DNA from: Adineta vaga
Lineage: Eukaryota; Rotifera
Reading direction: 5' to 3'
Assembly (NCBI GenBank): GCA_021613535.1
Contig: CP075493.1
Location: 13,640,001-13,704,000, forward strand
DNA: 64,000 bases
The position numbers were made by a program, and so were the translations under genes. The notes below the pieces were generated by a model, which was not told the origin of the DNA, did not search any database, and was given only the letters and a program-made list of their open reading frames with translations. Positions 1 to 12,306 of this stretch are shown in pieces. Within the stretch, counting starts at the first letter, position 1. Each line of letters opens with the position of its first letter.

Positions 1-950
1 TAATAAATTATCTATCATTTGGAAATGGAATCGCACTGCATGGATGAATGCTTCTATCTTCACAGATTGGATCAATTCAATCAATACTCAAATGCAAAAA
101 GAGAAACGGTATGTATAGCTTTCATAAAAACTATTTTAATCGTTGTCGTTTTTTATCAAATCAATAGTAAAATGTAAAATCCTTATTTACTCTTCATTTT
201 AGAAAGATCTTGCTTTTTCTCGACAATGCTCCTGTGCATCCAGTTGATTTAAAACTATCCAATATTACAATGATATTCTTTCCTCCAAACACTACTAGTA
301 AAGTACAGCCACTTGATCAAGGAATTATTCGTGCATTTAAAGTATATTACCGAAGTCGATTAGTGAAACATATTATCAGTAGCTGTACATTAGCATCTTC
401 GCTTGATGAATTAGTGATTACCGCACTGGATGCTATTCACTGGATCGAGGCGGCTTGGAAAAATGTAACCGAGTCGACTATTCGTAATACATTTCACACG
501 GCTGGTTTCAAACATCGTAATCTGTCTGATACAGTTGAAGATGTCGAAGAAGAAATTAGTGAAGTTAGCGACAATGAACTATTTAAGAAACTGGACACTC
601 TTCTTTCGCATCTCGGAGTTGATGGTCCTCAATTATCGGCAACTCAATATGTGATGATTGATGATGAAATTCCTGTCTTTAATGAGTGGGAGGACAGTCC
701 AGAAGTTTTCTCAATTACGGAAGACAATGAACAAGATCAAGAAGAAAATGAAGATGAAGCTATTCTAGAAGAACCGCCATCAATTGTGTATGCGCTTGAA
801 ATGATTCGAAAACTACATTTACTTGTGTCTGTTCGTCAACCGGAGCTTCATGAACTAGTAAGCGAGTTAGAGTCGAAATTGACTGACACTTATATTGATT
901 CAAAAAGCAGTAAACAAAGTTCTATTACAGATTTTTTTTCACGAGTTTGA
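1..950 (+). CDS. pogo/Tigger-like DDE transposase, C-terminal part
   Basis: DDE-superfamily transposase that would cut and paste its own element. The frame is open from the window edge, so the N-terminal DNA-binding half lies outside. Two exons are joined by a 94 bp GT-AG intron at 109-202; exon 1 ends in codons for QMQKEKR and exon 2 resumes with KILLFLDNAPVHP, the second catalytic Asp block of Tigger/pogo proteins. FPPNTTSKVQPLDQGIIRAFK follows, the most conserved family motif. The middle is acidic. The last residues QSSITDFF match a PCNA-interacting (PIP) box. A possible poly(A) signal AATAAA lies about 30 bp after the stop. No break is visible in the part present. The family is secure; activity cannot be judged without the 5' half. 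Confidence 0.9.
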
Positions 951-1120
951 TTGTAAATACAGAAATTAATTTATTTGTTTAAATAAAGAAAAAATGACTT
1001 TGTATCGAAATTAGAATAAAGGGTAGTTTATGTAACCTAACAACATATCAACCATATTAGTTTTCTACTGATCTTTGTGTATATGTGTATACCAAACAAA
1101 TTTTCAACGCGTAGGAAGGT

Positions 1121-1202
1121 GAACCTCTCTAAACAGGGCACCTCCGTTAAGTGGGCAGTTTGGGACTGTCCCATTAGTGCCCATTTAAGGGAGGTTCTAC
1201 TG
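1121..1202 (+). repeat. 3' terminal inverted repeat region of the pogo-like element
   Basis: The element ends at 1202: read inward the terminus is CAGTAGAACCTCCC, and a TA dinucleotide (1203-1204), the usual pogo/mariner target, follows outside. The end contains three copies of an 18 bp box: 1123-1140 and 1140-1157 in direct orientation and 1178-1195 inverted (ACCTCCCTTAAATGGGCA on the minus strand), around the palindrome GGGACTGTCCC. These are likely transposase binding sites. The matching 5' end is outside the window. Confidence 0.75.
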
Positions 1203-3668
1203 TATTTGTTTATAGATTATTCTCAATCCGTTATAGATATTTCTAATTTTTATTGTTCGTGATTGAATATATTCTCCCCATCCTAGTTTAGTTCTAATTT
1301 CTATACCAAGATACTTAAAATGTGATACAAATTCTATTGGATTATTTTGAAAGTATATTTTGGGTTGACTAGGAGCTACCGCGCTATGAATCAGCATAGC
1401 TTTCGTTTTTTTTACATTCACAGGTAAGAGATAATTCTTTGAAAAAGATGAAAGTATCTCCATTGCTATTTTTGCTTGTTCTTCCAATTCTATTATATTT
1501 TGTGATAACTTTTTTTCTAATGAACCTTTGAGAAGCAGAGCAAGATCATCTGCAAATAAATGAGAGCAAAATTGAAAGAGATACTTAGGTAAAAAATGAA
1601 TGTGCAGTCTAAACAAGGTTGCTGCAAGTACTGAACCTTGTGGTGCTCCTACTTTTATATCTATTTTCTTCGATATTTTATCTCCATGATATACTGACAT
1701 TGTCCTATTCTGAAGCCAATGATAGATCCATTTTACGAGTGGCAAAGGCATATTAAGTTCGATTAGATTCCTTATTAACATAGGATACCACATTCTATCA
1801 AACGCTGAAAGAAAATCAATGAAAATTGCTAGTGCAGGACGGTTACATGCTGCAATGGTCAATCTTATGTCCTCACATAACAATAGAATTCTAGTTTGTA
1901 ATCTTCGGTTTGGTGTAAAACCTGACTGTTCATCAGTATAGATGTTATGCATTTGACACCAACTCTGTATTTGTTCATGAATACATCTTTCAAACCATTT
2001 GCCAATATTTGGAAGTAGAGAAATCGGACGCAGTCTATTTTCTTCTGGATATATACCGTCTTTTGATAGACAAATTACTTTCGCATGCTTACTATCTTCA
2101 AAAACATTTCCTTTAGATGCACACTTATTGAATAAAACTGTAATAACTTTCATATATTCAGGTGGTAGATTCTTTAGTAAAAAGGCAGAATTGTTCACGC
2201 TATCAAGAGATTTTTTAGGAGAAAATTCTAACCAATGTTTCTGCACTTGATCCATTGTTATTAGAGGTAATGGCATGCTTGGTAAATAGCTAGTTTGTTC
2301 ATATGTAGTAATAGCTTTTAAATGGATTAAGTTGTTCGAATCAAGCACTGGCAGTGCAAAATGTTTTTGAAAGAATTCACCAAGTATATCTACTATTTTT
2401 CCAGGGTCTTTTTCTATTCCATATGATGTTTTTATACCTCGATATGAGGTTGAAAATGGTCTAAATGTATTACGTACGAAACGCCATATGTTTTGTCCTT
2501 GTGTGATTCTAGTCATATGTTTTTCTCTTCTTTCCTGTAAATAGTGTACTTTTTCTTTTTCGTATTCTTTCCTTAAACATGAATAAGCGTTAAGATGACA
2601 CAAGAAACGTGTACGACGATATTTTCTTCTAAAGTTATTCACATTTCGAGCAAGATTAACTAAGTATTGTGGCCATGGCGGACGATAACTTCTAACTGGT
2701 AAATATTCACTAGTACGGTCCCATAAGGATGAAAGAAAGGAAGAAAATAAAGTGAAAAAGAACTGTTCGTCAAAGTTATAAACACATGCATTCCAATATT
2801 CACAAACTAATGAAAGAAAAAAACTGAATAGTTTCCAATTTGTTTTTCGAAAAAAACCATCTTCATTTATAGTGAAGGGTGTAGAAAAAAGTACTGGAAA
2901 ATGATCTGATGTGCCTTCATCTATCACTTCTGTGTTCCAGCCAGAACTATCATTTGTTATTGCAAAATCAATAATAGCAGACGATCTTCTAGAAGTTGGA
3001 ACTGTTGGGAAAATGCCTTCACACCCATTTGCTTCCATCCATTCTCTTAGAGCAGAACCACTCGTGTTGTTCGTTTCACAACACCACATAGAATGTTTGG
3101 CGTTAAAGTCACCGAAAATATAAAAATCTTTTCCAATGAATTTAGAAAAGTGTTCAAAAGGTGGTAGCTGCTTTGGTGGTACATAAACTGCACCTATTAG
3201 TATTTTTGAAGATAAAATTTCTATTTCAATTACTAAAAAATTGTCTATTTTATACACCACTTTACTTCCAATTGTTCTATGAATCAAAAATGCTACACCT
3301 CCAAATGCGTTAGTTCCTTTCTGACTAAGCCAGTAATAGTTAGGTATTGGTGGCAGTTTTCTTATTAAAGATCCAACCCGTACAAGAATTGCTATTTGAG
3401 GATGGTAAGAAGAGAGTAGAAGATCAAGATCAGTTTGATGTGTTTTTAGACATTCACAGTTGTATAGAAGAAAAAGAAGATTTTCGGAAGAAGCTGACAT
3501 AGGTCGTATTTTCTTCCAGTAAGTACACAAATTTGATATCGATATTCTTCTATTCCACTCATCAATTATAGATAAAAGTTCTTTTCTCTCCTCAGATGTA
3601 CAAGAAAAACTTTCACTTAATTTCAAGTCTATTGTTGTCGGTACATATTTGAAGTCTTGATTATTCAT
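1197..3668 (-). pseudogene. LINE ORF2: APE-type endonuclease and reverse transcriptase, C-terminally truncated
   Basis: 823 codons without internal breaks. The N-terminal EEP endonuclease shows GDFNAKH (about residue 185), IDFAITN and SDHFPVL. The RT has LRPISLLPNIGKWFERCI, AIFIDFLSAFDRMW, GAPQGSVLAATLF and the catalytic FADDLALLL. Where APE endonucleases normally carry the metal-binding Glu (an ET-type motif), this copy reads ILVRVGS, so nicking activity is doubtful. The protein ends soon after the palm in YKQIQ; the last Gln codon and the TAG stop are supplied by the CAGTAG terminus of the inserted pogo-like element. The start ATG overlaps the ORF1 stop. A dead, truncated copy. Confidence 0.88.
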
Positions 3669-5790
3669 TGTTTGATGATGAAAATAATGAATTCATTGTT
3701 GTAAGAGCAGCTGTATGTTGTCGAAGTGTAAGTTGATTAAGTTGATCTTGAAATTGTAAGTATAATTGTTTTTTATCATTTAATTTTGATAATAATAATT
3801 TCAAATGGTTGTCCATGGATTCGAACTTTTCTTTTTTATCTTCAGATTTCATTCTACTCTTCGTTTCTTGTATTATACTTGTCATCATGTTCATTAGAGC
3901 CTCACAGGAGTCAAATAGAACATCTTTTATTAAATCGCATGTGGATGAAATCATTTCATTTTGTGTTGATACTTGATTTTGAATAGCAATCCAACCACTT
4001 TGAATATTTTTAATTTGTTCTTGGAATCGTTGTTCTATTTTACGTTGATCTTCTATATAGTTTTGTTTTAGTTCCGCTAATTCTTTTGAAAAATTAGATA
4101 TTTTGCTTTCCATTGTTAATTGTTTTTCCATCATTTGTTCAGCTGCTTTTGTATGAGTATCTGCAACAGGAAGATTTGGCCATGCATTCATATTTGTACC
4201 CTTAATGCATTTTGTTGATACATTTTCTTCATTGCAACTTATTATAGTATTCGATAAGATTCGATTTGTATTTCCTTTTGGTCTACAGTCAGCAGGAATG
4301 AAGAATTGTATTTCCGCAGGTAACGATTCAGGTTTTTGCCGTAATTCATCTATTAATCGACGACGGAAGTCAAGTAGAGATGGACATCTGTAATCATTTG
4401 AACAGTGTTCTACACTTCCGCAATGTTGGCATTTAATATGGCAGGATTTGTGATCACCACGATCCTGTCTATTACCGCCACATCGTCTGCACTTTTCGAC
4501 TGAAGATTGGCATTGTTTTTGTATGGCCTGGTATATTACATTTTGTACAAATGAGTATTTTTGGTGCTGGTAAGTATTCGTCGACATCAAATAATTGACC
4601 TTGTATACCAATAACAGCACAATTGAGTATAGATTCATAATCTTTTTTATCCGTAAAATCAGCTCGAATATGTCGATTATTCATTCGCATTCCACCTAAC
4701 ATATTTTCAACAGTAAATGTAGAATTATATTTATTTTTTAACACTTCTCGTATATCATCAGTTTCAATATTATTGTTTACAAATTTAATAACTACCGTAA
4801 ATTGAGGTGGTAATCGTTTTGGTGGATCAGATTTTATTGAAAAATTTTCGAGTTTTGTTGGGTATCTCTTTGCATCACATAAGTACACGAATAAATCAGC
4901 ATCCTTCACTATACCAAATAATCTTGTACCATCGTTGTCCTGCCACCAATAATCAAATCCAATAGGTCTTGAGTGATTAGGATATTGTTTGCGAAAATCT
5001 TTTTCGATGTAATTGATAAATGTTGTAACTCATTTTGTAGCAATTTCTTTCGTTCTTATTTTTGGTTCACATTCGATTATAATCGGTGGGAGATGTGTAT
5101 CAATTGAGTAAGAAATTGATTGCTCATTTATGTCATAATGATTAAATACATATGATTTGTTATTCGTGGTGCTTGCGTGTTCACTGTGATTAATATTCCT
5201 TTCTTTGTTTGTATGAGATTGATTTCGACGATGTTGATTGCTATTACGAATTATAATTGATTTGTTATTATTGTACTGATGATTGTTACCGAAGACACCA
5301 TGAATTCGTTGATTTTTTGGACTAGTAGTATTATTTAATTCACCTTCTATCAGATTGCGTGTTCTTTTATTTGGTGTTTCATTTCTTTTTTCATCATTAT
5401 AATTTCTTTCATCAACATCAAGATTATTATGAGTATTCGTACTCAGAGCAATTGGCGTTAAAGGTGTGTTGTCATTTGCTTTATTTAAGTCATTTTTGGT
5501 ATTGTTTTGAAGCTTTTCTACCATACTTATTAGATTATTGAGATTTACAATAGCTTCTTTTGGGTCAGTCCATGGTTGAGTATTCATATTTACATTTGCC
5601 ATCATTTATTTATCAAAAAAAAATTGATTTTTACAAATGAGCAAAAGAAATTTAGAATTGTTGTTCACGTGTATTGCACACGTGCTTGTAAATGTACTAT
5701 AGTTGATCAGTATAAGAATCAACAAAGTTTGTATATATACGTCCTATCACTAGGCAGTGAAAGAGAAGAATGAAATTACGTCAATTGTCT
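1203..5790 (-). mobile_element. non-LTR (LINE) retrotransposon, 3' truncated by the pogo-like insertion
   Basis: A minus-strand element with ORF1 (nucleic-acid binding, zinc knuckles) followed by ORF2 (endonuclease plus reverse transcriptase). The 5' leader is roughly 5606-5790; its exact end was not found. The 3' part (RT thumb, any RNase H, 3' UTR) is missing here, because the DNA transposon begins exactly where ORF2 stops. The rest of the LINE should lie left of the window on the far side of that transposon. The combination of a CCHC-bearing ORF1 and an APE-type endonuclease points to the I/Jockey/R1 side of the LINE tree. Confidence 0.85.
3661..5605 (-). pseudogene. LINE ORF1 (gag-like zinc-knuckle protein), broken
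   Basis: ORF1 runs from the ATG near 5605 to a TAA at 3661-3663, with two lesions. (1) An in-frame TGA at 5030-5032 after EIATK; the frame continues beyond it as VTTFINYIEKDFRKQYPN. (2) A frameshift near 4525 within an A-run, inside the first zinc knuckle (CTKCNIPGH...). The N-terminus is Asn-rich and low complexity; the middle is a conserved globular region; then come further Cys/His knuckles (CRRCGG, CQHCGS) and a helical, Gln/Lys-rich C-terminus, probably a coiled coil. It would bind element RNA and multimerise. The stop overlaps the ORF2 start by 8 nt. Confidence 0.8.
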
Positions 5791-5808
5791 CAGATTCTTT
5801 GCCATGAG

Positions 5809-6130
5809 TTCAATTATCAAACTTAACATATCTTTCTATATTTGGATATGAGATAAGGTTAAATGAATTTGAATCATTTATTGAAAAATTTCATGGAAAA
5901 TTAAAAGTCGTATCTCTTCAAAGTTTTGCTAATGATATAACTTACCTTCAAGCTGATCGCTGGCAAAAATTAATTGACAATATTTTTCACAATTAGAACA
6001 TTTTCATTTAATGACTTGTCAATTTTTTGATTCTCATCATCAAATTCCAATCTATAATAATCAATTAAATAGTTTTAATTCACCCTTTTGGTTAAAACCA
6101 CAATGGTTCTTACGTAAGAAGCAGATATTA
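5809..6130 (+). pseudogene. fragment of an F-box/LRR-like bdelloid family protein
   Basis: A coding-like stretch abuts the LINE leader. One frame reads QLSNLTYLSIFGYE, FESFIEKFHGKLKV and DITYLQADRWQKLI to a stop near 5995; one base off, a second frame carries LEHFHLMTCQFFD and FNSPFWLKPQWF. I associate this with an expanded rotifer family of leucine-rich, F-box-associated proteins, from memory of its style. Only the C-terminal part is present and it is frameshifted, so it is a relic. Confidence 0.5.
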
Positions 6131-6475
6131 ATCTAAATAAAATTACTTATTCAATTCAGCCATATAAGTCTGTGAAGGGTGTAGGTGTAAGTGTTCTATT
6201 AACTTTCGCCTTCACACTCGCAGATAGGTTGTACGATCTTCATACGATGATGAAAGTTTCGAACAAAAAACGATATCATAACACCTCCACCCACTTAACT
6301 GTATCTAATTTCTAGTTTTTTCCAATGAAATTTTTCAAAAAAAGGTTTTCTCATGCTCATGTTACATCCGTACGAAAAACAATACAAATAATCATTTTTT
6401 TAAAATATCTAACAGCGAATCGTTCTTGCAGTTTGATATGAGTTATATTAATGATGTTTATGATATAAAAATCTA
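6131..6475. other. intergenic, with a GGTGTAGGTG inverted pair
   Basis: No gene seen. Contains a G/T-rich motif AAGGGTGTAGGTGTAAGTG near 6177 and its inverted partner CACCTCCACCCACTT near 6282, about 110 bp apart. These resemble the GGGTGTGGGTG hairpins found elsewhere in the window. Confidence 0.5.
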
Positions 6476-7824
<1,349 letters not shown>

Positions 7825-8330
7825 TTCGTTCGTTTGAATTGTGTGATTCTGTTTTCTTCGTTTTATAAAGTATAAGATAAGAAAACGATGACATGTCATA
7901 TTTAAAATGCAGATAATAATTGTTTTCTTCTCTTCTTCTGATAACATTGAGAATAGCGCATTATCATCATGAATTGCCCTTTGAATAAGTGTGCCATATT
8001 AATTTTAAAAAAAAACTTATCGTAAGCTAAAGATTCACTAATCGATTTATTCTTTTTTTAGTCGTCCTTGATCGTATGCTAAACCGTATGTTATTCAGTG
8101 CATGTAAAGAAGAAAAATAAATGATCAATTAAGTATCATATACGTTTATTTATATCATATTAAAAACATGTGCGTCTTTATTTACACGATATAAACATAG
8201 TAAGACATGGATGATTTGATTATAAAAACGTATATGTATGTATATCCACTTTGATGAAGATTTTTATATTTTGTTCAATAAATTTCTAAATATATATTTT
8301 CCTCTATGTCAGGTGATTTATTAGTTCAAA
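7825..8330. promoter_or_regulatory. divergent intergenic region
   Basis: About 500 bp between two divergent genes, so it should hold both promoters. AT-rich. No clear core element or RNA gene recognised. Confidence 0.4.
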
Positions 8331-9931
8331 ATGCATCGATGGATACGGTAAGGAATCGAGATATCTTTTGATTTTCTTTCGTGTAAATTACATTGATTTA
8401 TTTGATCTAGACTAAGATGGATCATTGAACGGATTTTTTACATTGCTGGTATATTATGGATCTTTGCAGTGTGCACTGCTTTCGTATTTATATTTTTGCC
8501 AAAAGACGACGACAACCAAAATTTTACAACTATATTTACCGATCAACAAGGTATAGGGATAGAACAGTCTAATTAAGTCACGTATAAGATTCTGTTTAAA
8601 ATGTATAAAAATAGACTCATTAGATCAAAACGAGATGATTTCTTTAGATTGTTCTATTATTACCTTATATTTTTGATAGTATCACCCATTCTAACAATCA
8701 GCTATGTAGTGAATATTTCAACGGATGGTTTATTAATCGCACCAGATCTATCAGAACTTGCAGAACAAGTAATACTAATGAATTATATAACTGAAAAGAT
8801 TCAAAGGATATTTCTGTTTTGTAGATTGCTAAAACATACAGTACATCTCGCAATCTCATTCGAGTATATTCAGTTCGATTTATACAAAGTGTCATTTTAC
8901 TAAGACAAAAACGACAGTTGTATATATTTTGTTTTTTTATCAAAAAGAAATTGTTTATTATTATATGAGATATTTTTTGTTTTAGAACATCGTCCAGCAA
9001 TGTCACGAACAATAACACAGCAGGGATATTTGCTATTAGTTTCGACATCAAATATCCACCTTCATGTCGTAGAGGACAATTATGTCAAACTAATTTTATA
9101 AGACGTTTTTTCACAACCGTTGATTTAGGTCCATCAGAAGTTCCATTTCAAGTATCGTATTCAAATGGAACTACAACAACTATTAAACTTTTTTTTCAAT
9201 CACTACATCAATTGGTTATAGACAATACATCAAATACCATAACAGCAGGTAAGACTTCAGATATATACCTTGTCTGATGTAAAAATTACACCAGAAAACT
9301 TTGAAACCAACATGAATCTATATTTCTCACGTTTACATTGAAAAATAAATCCAATAACATTATTATCTGAGAATTTCTATTATCATTTACAGTTCCGGAA
9401 ACCACTATCCTAGTAAATCCAACTGCAAGCACTTTATTAACTACAACAGCTACCATCACTTCGGAGATTATGACCACTTCGGAGACTATGGCCACTTCGG
9501 AGACTATAATCACTTTGGAGATTATGACCACTTCGGAGACAATGGTCACTTCGGAGATTATGACCACTTCAGAGTCTATGACCAGCTTAACATCTACAAC
9601 AACCACATTAGTGACAACTCTGGTCCCTCCTATTTGTACCATTAATTGTCCTTTGTCTTACGGTAGTTATGACACAACCACTACTTGTGGTCGTATTTGC
9701 AATGATGCTGATAATAACTATGCCTGTGATAATGCAACATCGACTACTAATTTTTGTGGACTTAATCGTTTTGGTAATAATGCTATTTATATTGGGCAAG
9801 GTTTTCGTGCGTATGGTTGTGGTAGTGCTTCTAATTCTTGTGGTGGTAATGGTGAACTTTATCTTTCGACAGGCGGTTTTACTGGATGTTGTGCATATAA
9901 TGGTGTCGCTTATGTTTGTATCGTTTGTTAA
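8331..9931 (+). CDS. type II membrane protein with TSE repeat and Cys-rich ectodomain, six exons
   Basis: Exons 8331-8347, 8411-8550, 8680-8768, 8825-8919, 8986-9248 and 9393-9931 join in phase to a 380-aa protein. The N-terminus starts MHRWIRLRWIIERIFYIAG and continues into one hydrophobic segment with no cleavage site, so a signal anchor is likely with the rest outside. The ectodomain has a beta-rich part (GIFAISFDIKYPPSC, FTTVDLGPSEVPFQV), then a Thr/Ser linker built from an 18 bp repeat (TTSETM/TSEIM, 9459-9590), then a Gly/Cys-rich C-terminal domain (CGRICND, GCGSASNSCGGNGELY) ending in CIVC. I know no characterised homologue. Exon phases support the model well; function is unassigned. 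Confidence 0.78.
9459..9590 (+). repeat. imperfect 18 bp tandem repeat (TSE linker)
   Basis: About seven copies of ACTTCGGAGACTATGACC with single-base variants, in frame inside exon 6 of the membrane protein. They encode a Thr/Ser/Glu/Met/Ile stalk and probably vary in copy number between alleles. Confidence 0.85.
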
Positions 9932-10081
9932 TGAGATATTTTTTATAAGAAAAAATAAATTTATAAACAACGATAACTAACATACTACAGACGATAATGA
10001 AGTTTTTACTTAAATTAGTTTAGTAACATATTTCATCCATACATCAATGTGTTGAATAAACGAGCTTTTATTTGAAAAAAG

Positions 10082-11098
10082 TCAATCACGTCGACATATG
10101 AGTTTTCGAATAAATATCTCCATCAAAGCAAATAATGCTTTTCGAAATACGTGTCCTCCACTCAATGTATAAAGATAGAATGGCATTCCGGAAGCAATAA
10201 ATATAAATAGAAGAAACAGATTAAAGGTGAAATTTTCAGTAGAATTTTGTAGGGCTGATTTCACTGTCTCTCTGGTTACTGTTGTATAAAGTTTCGAGAT
10301 AGCCAATGGAAGAGTAAATATAAGAAGCGATAGAACTTGAACAAAGAGCATGGTTAACAAATGACGATCTGTTTTTCGTTCTTGATTTTGATTTCCACCA
10401 CCGACCGTAGTTGTAGCAGAAGCAGCTTGGCTATCAATTGTCATAAGTGTTGGTTGTAAGCGAGCTCGTGCTTGACGTATATTTGAAATAATCATTAAAC
10501 CAAATATAAACATAAGTATCAAGGGACATAGAATAGTAATCAAAGCAAAACATAGATCTGATATAATGCCACATATGATCGTTTTGGAATAGCACTTTAT
10601 CGGTGTATATGTAAGATTGGCTTCGAAACAGAACAATTGTTGTATCTGAATAGCAGATGAAACGATGACAATAAGAATGGCACCACGTTGAGCATTCTTC
10701 AATGTACTCATTCGTCGTCGATTAGCATTGATGCTTGAAGAAAGCCATCGATCAACTGTTGCTAACATAATAAGCCAAAATGCAATCGTTATCGAATCAA
10801 AAACGATAAAGATTCGTAGTTTGCAAAGAAACTGATTTGTATTTGTCAAATCAGCACTCCATGTCGATAAAAATCGAGGAGTAACACCAGCAAGAACTGT
10901 CATTAATGAAGAAATTGATGAAATGAGAAAGAGCCAGGTACACGGATTTGAACGTAGCGGTTTTTGCGAGAGAACAAGTATATTGCCAATATTTCCGATA
11001 GCTCCGAAGAGAAAGATAAATATTCCCAAATAACGATTGATTTGAAAAGAAACATTATTTAAAAAACCGATAAAATTCACATCCGATGATGAGGACAT
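10082..11098 (-). CDS. rhodopsin-like GPCR
   Basis: 338 aa, single exon, seven hydrophobic segments. TM1 carries GNIGNILVLS (the family Asn); TM3 ends in ATVDRW, a DRY variant with Trp for Tyr; extracellular Cys in FLCKLR and IKCYSKT can form the usual TM3-ECL2 disulfide. Intracellular loop 3 is long and polar (QAASATTTVGGGNQNQERKTDR). TM7 has GMPFYLYTLSG in place of NPxxY. These deviations are typical of lineage-expanded invertebrate peptide-receptor-like GPCRs. N-linked sites NVS, NLT and NST are present. The ligand is unknown. Confidence 0.88.
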   Translation of the reverse strand: MSSSSDVNFIGFLNNVSFQINRYLGIFIFLFGAIGNIGNILVLSQKPLRSNPCTWLFLISSISSLMTVLAGVTPRFLSTWSADLTNTNQFLCKLRIFIVFDSITIAFWLIMLATVDRWLSSSINANRRRMSTLKNAQRGAILIVIVSSAIQIQQLFCFEANLTYTPIKCYSKTIICGIISDLCFALITILCPLILMFIFGLMIISNIRQARARLQPTLMTIDSQAASATTTVGGGNQNQERKTDRHLLTMLFVQVLSLLIFTLPLAISKLYTTVTRETVKSALQNSTENFTFNLFLLFIFIASGMPFYLYTLSGGHVFRKALFALMEIFIRKLICRRD

Positions 11099-12306
11099 AA
11101 CTGTATTAAATAAATAAATTTTGACGAAAGATCTTATACAGGATCATATCAACGTTTCTATGAGAATTAATTATAATTTTCAAGCAAGCGTAAAACATAC
11201 GCAATATTATTTCAATACTTGATTAGCAATAGAAATTGAGAACAATTTCACATAATCAAAGTCATTTAGAGGAAATTCCTGCTGATATCTTTAATAATCT
11301 ATCGTTTTTGTAGTTATTTGTAGACATATGGCCATCTGAAAATAACTATTTGTTCTCTATTTTATCATTCTGTTACAGAATGTTTCTTCCTGTGATGTAA
11401 TTATATTCATTCACTGGTAGTTGGATGTCGTTAAAGAATAAAAGAATGTATAAACACGAATGATAAGAAAAACGGATCAGTCTAATATTTGAAGAAAGTA
11501 TATGCATCATTTAAGATATAGATCGAGAAAATGAGCGTCATTCATGAAAACTCAAACAAATGATAATAAATTGAAGAATATGAATACAAAATTATCGCCT
11601 TGAAGCGCTTGTGCGTCATTCATTTGCTTGTTCTATTCATGTCAATAACAAAAAAAACATTAAAGAACTATTCTGGAAAAAGTCTACAAACTGATTAGAA
11701 ATAAAACCATATACATATGAAAAGCGAGTGTGCATTTTCCGGTTTGACTTTTTTGTATAATGAACTAACAATTAGTCATGTGTAAACAAGAGTAATTTAT
11801 GTTTAGCTTGATTAAGTGTTTCGGGCGTATTTTTACTCGAAGATTTGATGCAATCTTTCGCATTTCTAATAAATTTCCATTGATTTGATCGTCGAACATA
11901 TTTACAAATACACTAATAAGCATTAGTTAGTGTTAAATACTTGTTCTATATCGAAAGGTTAGAAAGCAGATGAAGATATATCAAAAACTAATTGATTGAT
12001 AGATAAGACTCGTGCAGTAATCATTTTTTTCTGTACTAAAGAGATGGTCGATGCGTGATAGGTGTTTTCTTTATTTTAATAATCGAGAAAATCTTTATAT
12101 TGATTGAATATCATGCTTTCTTTCCAATAAACATCATCTATTAAAAGACGAGTATTTAAAATAAAATTTTTATGTGTCCAATATATCTAATAAGTAACTA
12201 AAGTTGATTTTTCTGAGTAAACAATCACGGAAATGGTGTGATAGATATTTTTCTATTTAACAAAGCATTCAAATTCAGTCAACATTTCATTTAAACAATT
12301 TACACA
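11099..12306. other. 1.2 kb intergenic region
   Basis: AT-rich, with stops in all frames; no ORF, RNA gene or repeat that I can support. It presumably holds the promoters of the divergent receptor and LamG genes. Confidence 0.5.

Noticed and set aside
9286-9970. Val- and Thr/Ile-rich minus-strand frames
   Set aside because: Antisense shadows of the TSE-repeat exon.
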